NCBI GenBank assembly: GCA_036172665.1 | Contig: CM069880.1 | Coordinates: forward strand, 5,954,501 to 6,018,500 | Source of the DNA: Prosopocoilus inquinatus | Lineage: Eukaryota; Arthropoda; Insecta; Coleoptera; Lucanidae | Length of the DNA: 64,000 nucleotides | Direction: 5' to 3' | In this document: piece by piece, positions 12,047 to 27,000 of the stretch | How positions within the stretch are numbered: the stretch's first letter is position 1 | Layout: every line of letters begins with the position of its first letter | Made by a program: the position numbers and the translations under genes | Notes under the pieces: generated by a model | Databases searched by the model: none | What the model was told of the DNA's origin: nothing | Seen by the model: the letters and a program-made list of their open reading frames with translations, nothing else

Positions 12047-15000
12047 CTGAAAAAATTAAACAGAAGATTTGTTCAGAGCAAGATAGTAATAGAGAACTCG
12101 TAAAATATAACTTTAGAATATAAAATTTGTAAAAAATTAAAATTACAATTTTTGACTTAAAAACGAATATTTTTCTGGAGAAATAATAAGTCAAAATTAT
12201 AGACGTACTTTATAAAATCAAAATGCTCAAAAGCTAATTCGGTTTTAGGAAAAAAAAAGAACAAGAAAAAGTTTCAGATCAACATAAATATCACGTTCAC
12301 AAGCATTAATTGAATATTTACGCAAATAATTTTCTTTTTGGTAATATTAATAAGACGTTTTATAGAATTAATATTGGTAACATTTGCAATTGAAGTTGAC
12401 TTGTCCGATTATGTAACTATAAAAATTGTAATACTTTTCTGTCATATATTTGTCGCAAAGAAAAGCTGATGAAGTGGATAACCAGAACTAGAAAATATTT
12501 TTCTTAATATGCGTTGTGAATTTACAATTGCAAATCGTGACTTATTGATAATTTTACATTACATTAAGGTTAAAAATTATTTATTTATTTGGTTATTAGC
12601 CTTTTAATAAAAAAATCGATTAAAATATTATTTTACGAGTCTCCATTATTCATTTTTTCCGTACACGAAATATTAAAAGAAAACTTAGTTTAACATACTT
12701 ACGTATAAAGAATTTCTTATTCGCCAAAAATAAAAGGGTGAAAAAATTGTATTATAAAAAGAAGTCAATGAAGTATGTGTTAAAAGTCCTTTTACTGCAT
12801 TTAAAGTTAATAAACATATGTAATGAGAAAAGAAGAAAAAGGATTCAACACAAATTATATAATTATAGTATTTTACATTAAATACATCATTACAATTTTC
12901 ATTTTATCTGCAGGTTACCCTCATTACATAGTACTGCACGTGTAAATTTTGAATAAACAACTTGAATTATACATATTTTCATTTTAAAAATCAATTAAAG
13001 CAACATTACGCTGTTTATGAAATCAAAACGCTCAAAATCTAATTTTTTTTATAGGAGAAACTAGTCAAAGATTTAAAGTAAAAAAAAAATATGTAAATCA
13101 ACACATACATAGCGTTACCACTTGCTTTGCTGGCAAAGGAGAACATTTAATGGAAAAATGGAGGACATTTCAAGAAACAAGAGGACATTTTTGAATTTAA
13201 TAAAATTTGATCCTACTAATGTTTGAATTACTTAGATCTAAGACGTTGGTATGCAGGATATAGAGCAAATAAATATTAAAATTTGCATTGATTTGTTAAC
13301 ATATTGTTACGTTTTTAGACTAATTGACTAATTTTTAACGACTTTAACATTAACACTGTTTTATTTAATACACAATTAAAAACTAATTTATTTTAACAAA
13401 AGCCGAGCGATTAACTATTTATAAACTCGAACTGTCGATGACTGACTCCATTCTCCACACGCGTTTTTTTATAGCCGGGCTGTTTTTCTCGGAGCTTCTA
13501 GTCTAGCGAATTCTGTCCCGGATGAAAGTCGCGTCGGCCAAACATTCGAGAGCGTCTTGCCGTCTGTGGAGTTACTCAGAAAATTCCGCCTTGGATACAG
13601 ACAAACTGTCGCGGAAACTTCGAGAATTCAGTTATCAACAGAAATTTTTCTTCTGACCTCATTTACTCGTTGCGTTCAAATCCTGTTTTTGCAGGTAAAT
13701 GACCTTTCCTTTTATTCATTCATTTGTTCATAAACCAAAAACGAACATGAAAAACCAAATGCATAGAAAGAAACAACGCATTTGAACAGCGCGAATTAAT
13801 TTATACATAGTACAATTTGATAAAACGAAAAGAGGTGATTGTACGTAATAAGGTGATAAAGGTGGAATATAATTTGGATAAATGAAATTTGGAAAGAAAT
13901 GAAAACGAATCAGCAGAAAAAAGAAATAAGAGCAGTTACTATCTGTAACATATGCAAAAATGAATTTCTCGCTTTTTTACTTTCCAAACAATTTTAATTA
14001 ATTAACATAAGATGCTTGGTGTTGTCATAACTGGATGAGATAAGAACTTTTAACAGAAATATTTATTTAAGTATTTATCTGCAACGAAAAGTCTTATCAA
14101 TTTTTTCTCCTGACCTGTCCGAAATCTAGTATTATTAAGACGTCGTTCAGCCATTGCTCGGGAAATTATTATGCTGAGAGTTACATTTTTTCCTAAAATA
14201 CCACACTTACTATTATGAATTACAACCCACTAAGCAAAAAAATGTTATGTAAACATTTTGTGAACGTTATTTAGTCAGACGTAATGTTTCCGGTTAAACG
14301 TGTTTAGTGTAGAAAGTAACGTTATGCCGATAGTTCTACGTCCTAGTAAGCGATGTTGCATAATAACGTTATAATAAAAATGTTGATCCGACGTTTCTTT
14401 ATTAACGCTGTATAAACATAAATTGCAATGTTTAAACAGAGGTCTTCTCGGTCAGATGAGAAGAAAGCGCTTCCCTTCGTTTTTGGGGGCTTGCGGCAGC
14501 TAGGAACTTGAAAAAATGAAGGAAAATGTTTAAATAAAAGTGAAGGAGAATGCTTAAAAAAGCGAAGGAGAATGATTAAAAAAAGTGAAGGAGAATGTTT
14601 AAAAAATGTGATGGAAAATATTTAAATTTTTTTCTGTTTTTTCCATTTCTTTTCTTTTAATTTTTAATAATTTTGATAATTGACCATTTTTGTTTGCCCC
14701 AACTTAAATCTGTCAGAGGGTACCAAAATATGGATTGGCACGCGGGCGGCTTTTGGCCTCGCGGGGGCCCTGACAGTACAGGTTCTGTGATATTCGCAAT
14801 AACTCTCAAAATACAAAATTAAACATAGTATAGTAAAATAGTACTTTAAATTTCTGCTGGCATTGACCACTTTCACCAACAAATTTGCTAATTTGCAGAT
14901 ATTTAAAAAAAAAGTTGAATCTTAATATCCACATTTTAAAATGAACTCAGCGTTTTCTACTGACATGCACTAATGCACTGAGTGCGCACTCAGTCTATCT

Positions 15001-18000
15001 CCCATCTTCTTCTAACCTCACGTAATAAAATGAGTTGGAGATACACTCAGTGCATGTAGCGAACGTTAGTAGAAAACACTATCAGTTTTTGTCACGTGTA
15101 AGAAGTCGAGATATACCGGATGTTTAAATTGATTAAATTGGTTATTGGGGATGGTGAGTTGATGATCGGCAAAAAAAAATTCCAATAAAAGTCCTTTAGT
15201 TTTCGAAATAAAAATTACTAAAAATTTGGCTAAAATTGTTGTTACGCCACTGAGTTAAGATGATAAGCTGTCACAATAGTCACAGCTTGCTACATTGTTA
15301 TTACTGAAATGAATGCCGCTTACATGAATAATGAGGTGACGGAAATGGCGTTATTTTATGGAAAACAAAAAAAAAATAAAAATAATAAAAGAAATTTTTT
15401 TAAATGTTTTTTTTTTGGATTTCTTAGGATTTCCAGATGCCATAGTTTTTTTTTGTACTAGCAATTTTCAAACAACCTGTATTTTTTCGATTGTCAGATG
15501 TTTTATTTTTCTTTAGGAAACTATGATTTAACGTTTCATTTTACGTTTTTAATAATAAACATTTGAAAGAGGTAGGAGGTAGTACAAATTCAATCTGCAA
15601 CATATTGCGCGTATGTTAATACAAGATATTTTCCAAATATATGTATAATATATATTATATACATATGTATAGTATACTTAAGGTGTCGCATTCAGTTTTA
15701 TACGTAAAGTAGAAGTATTAAATTAGTCCATAAACTGTTTACCTGTTCATTAAATAGATGATGTTTCATGTTCCCAAATTAAGAACAGCAACTACAATCA
15801 GCACTATCAGTAGCAATCGGAAAATACTTTAAGTCTAGTAAATTGTCGAAACTAGTGAAGAGCAGCAAAAGTTGCGACGCCATATTATTACGCACAGGCG
15901 CATTAAATAATTGAGAAATATTGAATTTGGGTTGTTGTTATAATATTTAAATAAAACTTTACTTATCATAAAAGTATCATGTTTCAACAATATTATGTAA
16001 TGTTTCATGCAGTGCTGTAAAGTTATTTCGATATTTTCAATAAATGTTATTATTCTGTTATGTAGTAACATTACATGTGGTGTTTCATAACATTCCACAT
16101 ACCATTTGTAATATTCTATCAACATTTTGTTCAAAATATTGCTGTATTGTTGTGTTGAAAACGTTTCAGAAATGCTACGTAACATTCTATGCTTAGTGGG
16201 AAGCAACATTTCTTATGCAAAAAAGTACAAAACAATCCTATTATTGTTATAAAATTGCAAATGAGTTGTGTTTTACTTTTTTCTTTGGAAATTTAAAGAT
16301 TTTTAATTTAGTTTTTAATTTATTGATATTTATGTATTATTCAGTTGTACAACGTTTTGTAGTTTCATCAAACTACATAAATTCCAACTATAATGAGCAG
16401 ACGTAATTTATTATCATAAGTTCTTTGATGGGAAAAAATACCTTAAAACGTCTTTAAAATTATTTTCTTGTATTTACAGAAATAAACATTTAAGCAGGCT
16501 TGCACTTTGATCGACACACACCTACATTACACGTTACAAGTGCGTTCGATAAAAAATGCCTCGGACTATTTTTGCTGAATCTGCACGTTTTTCAAAGTTC
16601 ATTAACTGAACGAACACGTCTGATGAAATTACAACCCTTCTTCAAGAACTAAACGGGGGTTAGGCCAATTTTTCTTTTTTTTTTATTTTTCAACAACCAT
16701 TTCTGGTATTATGGCGTCTGGTATTATTGCCAACATTCTTCTTCAGCTGCAAGAACTAAAGATTTTTTCTGCAACGGTCTCTTTGGCTCAAGAACTAAAG
16801 GGGTAACTTCTTCACCTCTTAAACCACTCCCCTAACTTAGGGAATGACCTTCAACGATGCTCACCGGATCTGCTTCGGATAGACACATGCCATCTGCAAT
16901 TTTTTCGAGGTCAAATTGTCCCAGAACCCCGCCAACTATACTATACAATATACAACTATACAATCAAACATTCCACTTCCAAAATAAAAGTATGTTTATA
17001 TCTCCCTAATAAAACTTAGTGCTCCGGTCTACTCTATCTATTCTAATGACTGACGTCACTGAACAATTGATTGCTCCAACTCTTGAAGTAATACAAATAA
17101 ACAAAGCTATTATACATTGATTAGTTATTTCACAATTTATTTCATCAGTAAATCAAATCGCATATTCAAATCATTTAAGGTAATGTCATAAAAATAAGAA
17201 ATAAAATTTTAATATTTCCATCACCTTGTATTTTATATAAATTACATAAAAGATTCTTATTTACAAGTTCTACAAGTTACTTTACAAGCAGTAAACTTGC
17301 GAATAACTATTGTAACAGCATCGTAAGTTATACGCAACTTACTTATCAAAAATAGATTATTCAATACCTTATCGCGCACACATCAGGCGTTTACGAAAAT
17401 TGGAGCGGTATACACCGGTAAATCTATTCTTTCACTTTCTTACTTACATTAAACAGATTCGTTCTATCTCACTTTTTTACCCCGAATCATGTACCGCTCT
17501 AATTTTCGTAAACGCCTATCGATTTACACACACACACACACACACACACAGCATTTGATAGAGAATAATTTTTTTAACCTAGTCTATGTACAGGTTTATA
17601 AAATACAATAATAATTATAAAAAATAATACATAACAAAATACCTAGGTGTTACGTAACATTAAAAATAAGTCTATTAGATTTGAATGCAACATTTTGCAA
17701 TATTGTCAATTACAGTACAGGGAAGAGCGGGGTACGTTGGGACACTTAACTTTGACCGTCTAAATTTCTCTCGGGTACCATGTAACTTAAATTAAATTAG
17801 CAACATTACCTTACACTATTTGCTGATGAATACCACTTGAAAATTTATTGATCTTACTGTAGCTGTTATCGTTATTACTCGTTTTCGCGAATGTTACATT
17901 TGTCCGGACCTGCCTCAATGCGGAGTACCTTCGGACAACGAAGAGAGCATTTTCGGACAGTTAAAATAATGAAAATTACATAATTAGTATCATTTACTCA

Positions 18001-21000
18001 AATAAAACAGTAATCCTATAACAGAAATATAAAAAAATATATATTTCATGAAAAATGAACTTGCGTTAAAGAAGAGTTTAAAACAAAATAAGTACCAATA
18101 TTGCTTTGTAAATGTAAAAAAGAAACAAACTTATTAGATATTGATATGTTGAAAGTTTGTAACAAATGTGAGACATGAGATACTGATGTCTTTTATTAAA
18201 ATTGGTATAAGCTGTTTTGCCACCACGTTTTCACCATTGGTGAGTGCCTGTCCGAATGTGTCCCACCAGAGTTGTCCGAACCTGTCCCTAATAATATATT
18301 TTAAACAATTTTGTAATAAAAAATGAACCTTATTACACAGCCCTGGCTGCATTGTGTCATAGAAAAAGTAATATAATAAACATTCGAGACAGACATTAGC
18401 AAAGAATTGTAAGAAATTTTATTGACGTGAAACCTTGTGCAATTAACTCGTAAAATTATTTCCTTACAACAAGAAACAATTTTCTCCTCTTTAAACTTAA
18501 AGTAATAAATTAGAAATGTCCAGAGGTGCCCCTATCCGAATCTACCCCGCTCTCCCCTACAGGCGATGCAGAAATTTGGAAGACACTCAATTTGCTAGTT
18601 TACAAACACATTACTCAATCCCATTCCCCAATATACATAGTACGTGATTGGCTTGGAATATATCCCCTCGTCGGTATTGGTAAACGTCCGTAAATTTGGT
18701 TGTAAGGCGATTCTGCTACATCGGAATCTAAATTTAAAAGTATACCAAAAATCTGTTCATTTCTTAATTAGCCAACTTACCAATTCCGCTTTCGAAACTC
18801 CTCGTATGCCACATGGGATGTTGATGGATGGGCTGCTGATGGATGTGATGTTGGTGCACCATGGGTAACGGTGGTGGTATATGCTGTTGTGTTATTGAGT
18901 AACGTTTCGACGGAGTTTGTTCTTTTGCTTTAGATTTGGAAACAAAATTTGGAACTCTGGCGCGTAGACCACAATAATAAGGGTCGTCTAAAACAAAGCA
19001 TTACCACCATCACGGACGAAATCAAAAAAGTTAATTTACCATATTTTTTATTGTCTTTTGTCTTTTCTTTATTTCTAGACGATGGGAATGGCTTCAGTCT
19101 ACCTTCCTCTTCATGGTCATCGTAATCGGGCTGGTAGGTATATTAAAAAAAAAGAAACAATTAGGTTTACTAAAACCATAAGTTGTAATTACCTTGGGAA
19201 TATCATGGGGATGATACATGTTCTCGCGTGGTGGCAATTTAGGTGGTTTGTCGCTACGACGTTGTGCATGTTGTTGGCTTTGCAGAAGAAGTTGTTCTCT
19301 GGTGGCAGCTACACTGCCTGGTCCTACAAAACCGGAACTGCCTGAGGAACCACTTCCATTACCTGCAATACTATAAGGATCTTCATCCGGAATTGGAATG
19401 CGAGGTCTGTTTTTGATATCCATTATTCTTTGAACTGAAAGAGAAGTTGAAGATAATACTAAATAGTGACCAGAAATGCACCTACCAGGTGGTAATTTTG
19501 ACTTAAGCATATCCATGGCGACAACATTGATAATGAGAACCCAAATTGGGCATTCCAACATTTCCTGTTCGGTTTTAACAAAAGCAATAGCGCTGAGACA
19601 TTGGCATTCTAGACGTTTGCGATCTGGATAAGCCCTACGAAGCTCTCTGTTTACATTAGACTGGAATTTCTTCATATCAAACAACTAAAACGATAACCAG
19701 ATTCAATGATTAATAGAATTCTGTAGGGTGAGTCACTGAACGCGCCATTTTTGATGGCTCATTTATAGTACGAGACCGATTTTTTTTTCACAGAGAGTTT
19801 TTATCTGTTGAGTTCTATAACAGAAATTATTTTGGCACATACAAGTGTCCCGTAAACTCGTGGCAGCATGAGGCAGATTTTTTTTAATTTAACACCCTGT
19901 ACATTTTCTTACAGAAAGATGTAAATTTGATCCTCCGACACAGCGGTATGCGAAATATTTACATTTACGTATTTAATCAATTAAGTGTAAATGCACATTT
20001 TGTTGAAAACTGTCTGATTATCTGCTTCTCTTTTAACATTTATTACGAATGTATTTTTTGTCATCCAACAATGAAACGCAATAGTGTTATAATTAGACCA
20101 AGGCGCTTTATAGAATATCTGGTCAAAACTAGTACAAAGATAAACAAGGCAGCTGCGCAGATTTCAATGTTTCCGCCGTTCGGTTTATATACGCGGGGCA
20201 GTTTCCCTTCTGGTGCTCATCCACCCCTTAGAAGGAAGCACCTGTTGTAAATTACGTGCACAACAGAATTGCCTTATAGTTTTTTCAAATTAATAATTAT
20301 GAAAACGTTACAATTATTTAATGTAAATGTATAACACGTTTAATTTCAATTATACACCGTGATTCAGAAATGTCTCCCGATATTTTCAGGGTGAATAGAA
20401 CATCAAATAATAAGGTCACCTTCTCATATAATTTTTTTCGAAAAATTAAAAATAAGAAATTGGTAAATTTTAGGGTATTGACATTACAGAATAGATGCAT
20501 AGAAACTTTTAAACCTTAATTACTCCAAAACGGTTGAGTTTATCGCAAAGCAATAAGAGAACCTCTCTTGTGCCAAATAATCTAAGGAATATTTTTTCCA
20601 CAAATTTTTGACGAAATATATAAAAAATAAAAAGTTAGAGATTAAATTACTGAGAGCTACCCCTACTAAACTACCCTTTAAAAAGGATGGAGGATCTAAC
20701 AAATGTGTTGCTAATGCACAGTTAGGTGCCTTGTATCTGTGTTTAAAATATTAGTTTGGTAAATTAAAGGATCCAGAAGATATTGCCAAAAAAACAAAAT
20801 TTTTCATGCCTCTTTCAGAGGTTATAACTCCCTTATTATTCAGTTTTGGAAAAATATTATATAAAAATATTATTTCTCGATGTTCTATTCTCCCTGAAAA
20901 TATCGGTAGACATTTCTCAATCACAGTGTATAACTAACTATTTATATCCTGTCGACCAGAACCATAGTGGTTATTGCGGGTCGCATAGACTTACTCGGGC

Positions 21001-24000
21001 TTCGACTAATTTATTGTTTTACTTTTACAACTGAGACGCGTTAAAGATTCATACTTTTTGCGGCTGTGATCACTTCAGGCTTCAGCATATTAGTAGTTCC
21101 CAGGGTTGCCATGTCTAGGGAATTTTCGCTAGATCTAGGTAATTCAGAAGTATTAAAGGGAAAAATCTAGGGAAATTTGAACAAACAGTAAGGAGATAAA
21201 AAATACTCCAGTTTTTGATGCTGCCTCTATTAGCGCTGAACTTACTTATTACCACAAAGTCAGTAGGGGTAGCTAATTAATAGAGGAATAGTAGTTACAA
21301 TTAGATTTATTTTTGTAACGTCTGCATGTTTATTTAAAAAATTTATTTTGTCATTTTTGAATTTTGTTGGTTTTGTTAAATACTCGTACAATAAAAAAAA
21401 AATTAAGGGACATGCGTTTTTTATACTCACCTCGTTTTGGTGATTTATAAGATAAGTCTAGGGAATTTACAAAATTTCATCTGGCTATTTCTTTAACTCT
21501 CAAATTCTTGTTTAGATAACGATTTTGTAAAAATATCAGCAACTTGATTATTTTGACAGTACGTACTCAATTCTGATGTCACCTTTCTGAACAATATCGG
21601 AATTCGGTTGATTGCATTCCTGACCAGGTGATAGCATTGAGCTATCCAGAAAGGCCTGATATGATTATGTCATTGGACAGGTACGGAACTTGACACTTAC
21701 GGAGTCGGTGACATCAACTGATCCTGAGAACGTATGCTCGGGAGGCAAGGTATGCTATATCCATCGGGAGGGGTGGGTTTTCTATCCACAGGTGAATGTG
21801 GGGGGTAATGCATGTGAAGATAAGAACTCAACGTGCGAGGATGACTTCCCCAGTGTCCAATATCATCATGAGGGAGCTACAGCTTCTAGAATCGCCGCTG
21901 GAGCAGGTAGGGCCGGGAAAACGGCCTCGGTAAGTGGAATGTTCCATTTCACCGAATAGATACTCGTAAAGGGTTACTTATAATTTGCATGGTCATTATC
22001 GAATTGGAATGCGATGCCCGGAGACTAAGACGTTTAACTTCAGCGCCTGTTGCGGTCAGGGAAGCGAGAAAGAAAGAAAGAACATTAGGAATGAGAGACC
22101 TAACTAATCGTGAGTGAATGTTTATTCTAACTCCGTCCTCAGATAATATTGTTTGTCTATAATATTTAAACAAAAAAAAAATCTAGCCAACATATGTTTA
22201 GTCTCTTTATGAAATTCATTGTTGGTTGCTGGTTTTGTTGCAGACTGATTATCAACAAATACCAGTAAGCTTTATTTCATTCGTAACTCGTATCATGACC
22301 CATTGAAAAATACAAAATGTAACACATGCAGCGTTATTCAACGAAAGCATTAGTTAATGCAATGTATGTACCGAGAAATTAGATCAAGGGCATTAATGTC
22401 GTTGGTACACCGGTGCGTCACAGTGTAACAAAATAAATAATTATGCAAGGGCTTCCGATTCCTATAAGCAAACCTTAGTCTACGTTCGAACCTTGGTGCC
22501 AGAAAAATAGAATAAGTCATCAAGGTTTTTTCAGTACCAACGCCTAATGCAAAGCTTACATACACTGAAAGTAGGTCATTTAGATTCATTTAAATAGGTA
22601 GCTTTCTGATCAGAAAGGGAGTTCGACCAGAGAGTTGCTACGGGGCACGAAGTTCATGTCATCTAGAAAAGTGCCTCTTCAGCTCCGAATGTAATTTGTG
22701 TGTCACGTCGTGACACAGTTTTCAAAATTCCAATTTTTTTTTATTAATCAGTCAATTTTCGTAATTTATTTTAAAGATATTGATTGGACTTGGTGTGCAT
22801 GTGCAGTAACATACAAATTGAGGGAGAGTATTGGATTTGCTCCATCCTAAACAAGCAAACACTGAGCCTAATAGAAAAAAAAAAACTAAATAAGTTATCG
22901 AAGAAGGCGCGTTTAGCGACTCAACCTGTACATTAAATTAATTACCTTGACAGGCTTTTCCGGTTCCAAAGCACATCCTGGTAACTTAAGGACTTCATTC
23001 GAGACGGCAGTTTCATCATCTTGTCCCGTACTTTTTATGTAAACGTTGCACTTGGAAATGCGCTTGATAAGAATATTTCCCGCATCATCCATTTTGATTT
23101 TGACGCCCTAAAAGTCAATCGCATATATTCACAAAGAAATAACAAGTTCTTTTTTGCATTTCTTACATGTCCTATATGCCTTTTATATTCTTCTGTTTTT
23201 TGGTCGCGCATGGGATTATCGAACCCATTCAAACCGATTCTACAAAAAAGCGAAAAGTTAAATTTCGATATATCAGATTGACTTTAATTTGATTATATGA
23301 CAAATGAATAAGGAATCTGAGTACACAAAATTGCCTGCAGAGGAGTGAGAAAGAAGAACCAATTTCAACAGAAGATAAATGCAGCAATAGGCTCGTTTGA
23401 TATTAAAAAAAAAAAATTCGACACATAAATATGCAGTGACTAGAAACTTACTGGACAAGTAGCATCAAGCAGATAAACTGTTTCTCGAATGTGTGGTCCC
23501 TACACATGTCGGACAAAACTAATGACCAAGGCCACTTGTTTTGCCAACAATACGAAAATTTAGTACTCGAACTGTGTTAGCCCCGCCCACAACAATCTCT
23601 GTCAAACGAAAACGCTCACATTGCACTCCTCCTCCTGCTCATCTATAACAATTCGATGTATCGGAGTCGTGGAAGCAAAGAGTACATTCGACGTAAAAAG
23701 CATCTGACACTAAGTGGCCTGAATTCTTTTCCCTGCTAATGACTAATGCTCTACAGCAGGGGTAGTCAACCTTTTTATATTTGTCGCTCACTTTGGTAAC
23801 TCTGTTAGTAGTAAAATTTTCTAACCTCTCACCGTTTCCACAGTAATGGTGATTTGTAAAGTCGGGAAGTAATTTTACTTTGCGGTCAGTCGACTAGTAT
23901 TGTTACGAATTTGGGGGTTCACAAATTATAGTCGTTAAATTTCAGAACACTTTAATTACAAACTGTCCCTTTACACAATTAAAAACACAATAGAATGAAC

Positions 24001-27000
24001 TGCAACACTTGTTTATCAAATAACACTTCTACAAAATGTACTTCCTATTCATTCGAGGAACGAACCCTTCGCTTGCTAACTTCTAACTGCTGCTGGCGCG
24101 CCTGACGGGCTTTTATGGTAGATCGCTGTAATTCTCGAACGTGCTGGAATGGACGAGAAACTTTCGATAACATTCTGTGACGCAAGATGGGGTGGCTGGT
24201 GCTAAAAATAGATCTATTTGCGTGTCATGGTTGTAACAGTATGTAATCGCAACGCCGTTTGATTACTCCGCTACCGCCCACCATGAAAGCTGGAGCGCCT
24301 ACTAGTGGGCGTTAGAGACCAGGTTGACTACCACTGCTCTACAGCCTATAGAAACTGGCCTAGCGCATAGTCATATAATAAAGGTGGGTTTATACAGTCA
24401 CGAACAAATAAAAATTAACAATTAGTGGCTCTATAAACTAGGCGTAGAAATTGAAAATAGCCAACTTCTTATGTTGGGTTTGCAGAGTAACTAACACTAA
24501 CAATTAACAGGAATAAACAGAAGATTAAAGTTAAACTATGACTGAGGAAACGTTGCTAAAAGATTAATTTTTACGTGTTAGTTGTTAGCTTTGTACTGTA
24601 TAAACCCACCATAAATCAGATCGGTTTTCCTTCGGTAATGCACGAATACATCTTATACGGCACAGGTTCTTCAGTTCTCGATGCTGTGGATGTGGATCAT
24701 TGCTGAGATACATTGACGTCACAGATTATTTATGCGTCAATCTTACCTTTTCAAACGTTTACCAACTAAATTTAAACTCCAATACCTCTTAACAGATTTT
24801 TTGTTGAATTTTGTTTTGCTAAATTTTGTTTTTGGTCGAAATATTGTATTTTTAATGATTAAAATCACTTTAATAATTCAGTGAACGAGCCCATTAGCAC
24901 GTAGCAATTAACCTCTGGCAACCCTGTTCAGAGCACGGTGAACGATATATTAGGTGACGCCACAAGAACACTCGGCCGTGTGTCGATCTAAACATGAAAG
25001 CGCGAGATCAATTGCGAGAGCGACAGCTGAAAAAGGGGTTCAAATATCAGTGCATGAGAGAGAACGGTGTTTAATCCTTCACCATGAAATAACATTAAAA
25101 TAGTTGAATTCCTGGCTTCGATTAGAGCCGCGTATCTCGGATTTCTTCTACTGCCGACGTTTCGTTTTCGTGTAAGTCTTACAAGAAGCAGCAGCAGCAG
25201 CCCTGATCAAGTTCTTCTGGACACAGCGAAACGTCGGCAGTAGAATAAATCCGAGTTACGCGGTTCCAACCGGAAGCAACGAATTCAATCATGGACGACG
25301 GCCGCGGAAGCCTTCGAGTTAAACTAAAATTAAAATATTTTTCGCTGTTGCGTACATGTTCCGAAGACCTGTGCTAATACTTATTGATTCTTTACTGCGG
25401 TTCAGAGAAATACGACCGCATCGTTGCATTGTTCGTCACTCTGTTTATGTTTTATTCATTTTTAATAGAACAGACAAGAAAATGTAATAAATGCGTTAAC
25501 GTTTCTTATTGTTTTAACAGGGCATGTAGCCGTTGAATTATATTATTTCATTGTTAGCAAATAATTGATAAATTTGTCCCGACTTTGAAATTACTGCTTG
25601 ATTCGATGCGCTTCGCAAATTATTTATGTCGATGTACTTGAAATTTCAAGATACAATAACTTTTCTCGAAATAAACATTCATTGGAAACCTTAGTAGGTA
25701 CGCCAGGAAATACAGTGACAACGAAAGACTAAAACTAATGTAATATATTATTCCGATTCCGGACCTTCCAGGAAAAACGCATAACGAATAAGCTTGTAAA
25801 TAAAGGGGTTACATAGCAGGAAATGCAGATTCGAATAAAATTTCTTTAGACTTCTTACTCTTTTAATCATAACGTTTTGATCGTAAGAATAAAAATTATT
25901 TTTAAAAAGTAATTCTTTAAAGTTTCGATCATGATTATACATATATTATCTTTTACAGAGGAAAACATACTGTCACATCTTTTTTAAATCCCTCAAAAAT
26001 ACTGCTAGAAAAGCGAATACTTTACACTCTTATTTTTTTCTCAGTAAGTATATTGTTTCTTACCCGTATCCAAAAATACCAGGTGTTTGTTTACTGTGTG
26101 CAAATATTTAAAACTATAACACATCACTGTAAATGATAACGATTGAACTCATATGTCCTTAACAAAAAGTTAATAGTTTTCGAGAAAAATACATTGGCAG
26201 AAATTCACCAAACCGTTCGAGAATTGCTGGCATAGCTAATGAGTGAATGGTGGCCTAATTCTCGCGTACGCGATCTCCTTTTGAATGACAACGCGAAGAT
26301 AGGTCAGTGTTTAACTTTGACCTTGTGCACGAACGAATAGTATATTATCCGGTCAATCAAAACATTTTAAAATCATTCAATAAATGTAACTTCACTTCAA
26401 GTAATTACAGTATTTTCAATTATAAACGGAGTGACGAAGCTATCAATCATTATTGAAACGTTGAGTGCTATTCCATTTATAATTCTCTGGAACAAGTTTT
26501 CGGTGTCAATCCTAAAAACCGTTCAACAGATACTGACAATAGTTTAAAAGTATGCAGTTATGTTACAAGAGTGACGGAACCAACGCCTATGAGAAAACAC
26601 GATGAAATTTAATATTTTCACTTTTACTGATCGCATTTATTTCGTTCACATTAAAAGAATATACTTACCTAATATCGACCGTATTTGTAGCTAAGTAATT
26701 TTACGGCCGGTAACTTTGTAACTTGCTGGTTACGTTAAAAAGCATCGCGTTTAAAGATTATAAACTAAGTAAGACAGCGAATTAATTGCCACATTGCCGC
26801 ATGCATTTTTTTCTTATAATTTCCAAGTACCATGTTATGATGATGGCGACACAGGCCTCTAAATATTTACTTGATTTATACCCTTGTCGAAGCAACCTCC
26901 CGCAACGACTGTAATAAGCGTGAATTATGTATAAAATTTAATCCCTTTGTGCTTGCTACTGCAAAATATGTTCACTTAGTTCCCACACGACAAAAATATA

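Larger units (their letters stand above)
14226..16200. mobile_element. ~2-kb element with 11-bp perfect terminal inverted repeats
   Basis: CCCACTAAGCA at 14226-14236 is mirrored by TGCTTAGTGGG at 16190-16200. The similarity continues imperfectly inwards (ATGTTATGT against the complement of CGTAACAT; GAACGTT against AACGTTTC). Both subterminal zones are rich in AACGTT/AACATT words. The interior holds a hairpin (14949-15080) and a 23-bp tandem repeat. No transposase was recognised. No target duplication was found, so the boundaries are inferred from the ends alone. Confidence 0.55.
19685..22945. other. 3.3-kb MH2-gene intron with repeats
   Basis: Contains a 582-bp foldback (20351-20932), a copia remnant (about 21480-21620, - strand) and a GC-richer patch at 21690-22170. 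The patch holds an 89-codon + strand frame of unknown origin. The frame has no recognisable domain and is probably part of the same or another retroelement. Confidence 0.5.

Noticed and set aside
13305..13950. Second gypsy-like LTR (TGTTAC...GTAACA)
   Set aside because: The ends fit, but the flanks give ATAT only if the last base is shared, and the length is nearly twice that of the solo LTR at 23901. Mentioned only as a possibility.
15835..16209. 124-codon - strand frame
   Set aside because: AT-rich, no domain, and it overlaps the right end of the 14226-16200 TIR element.
12047..18780. Additional MH2-gene exons in the last intron
   Set aside because: No - strand frame with an AG/GT pair and matching phase looked protein-like.
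19082..19345. 87-codon + strand frame
   Set aside because: A shadow of MH2-gene exons on the opposite strand, which have consistent splice sites and homology.
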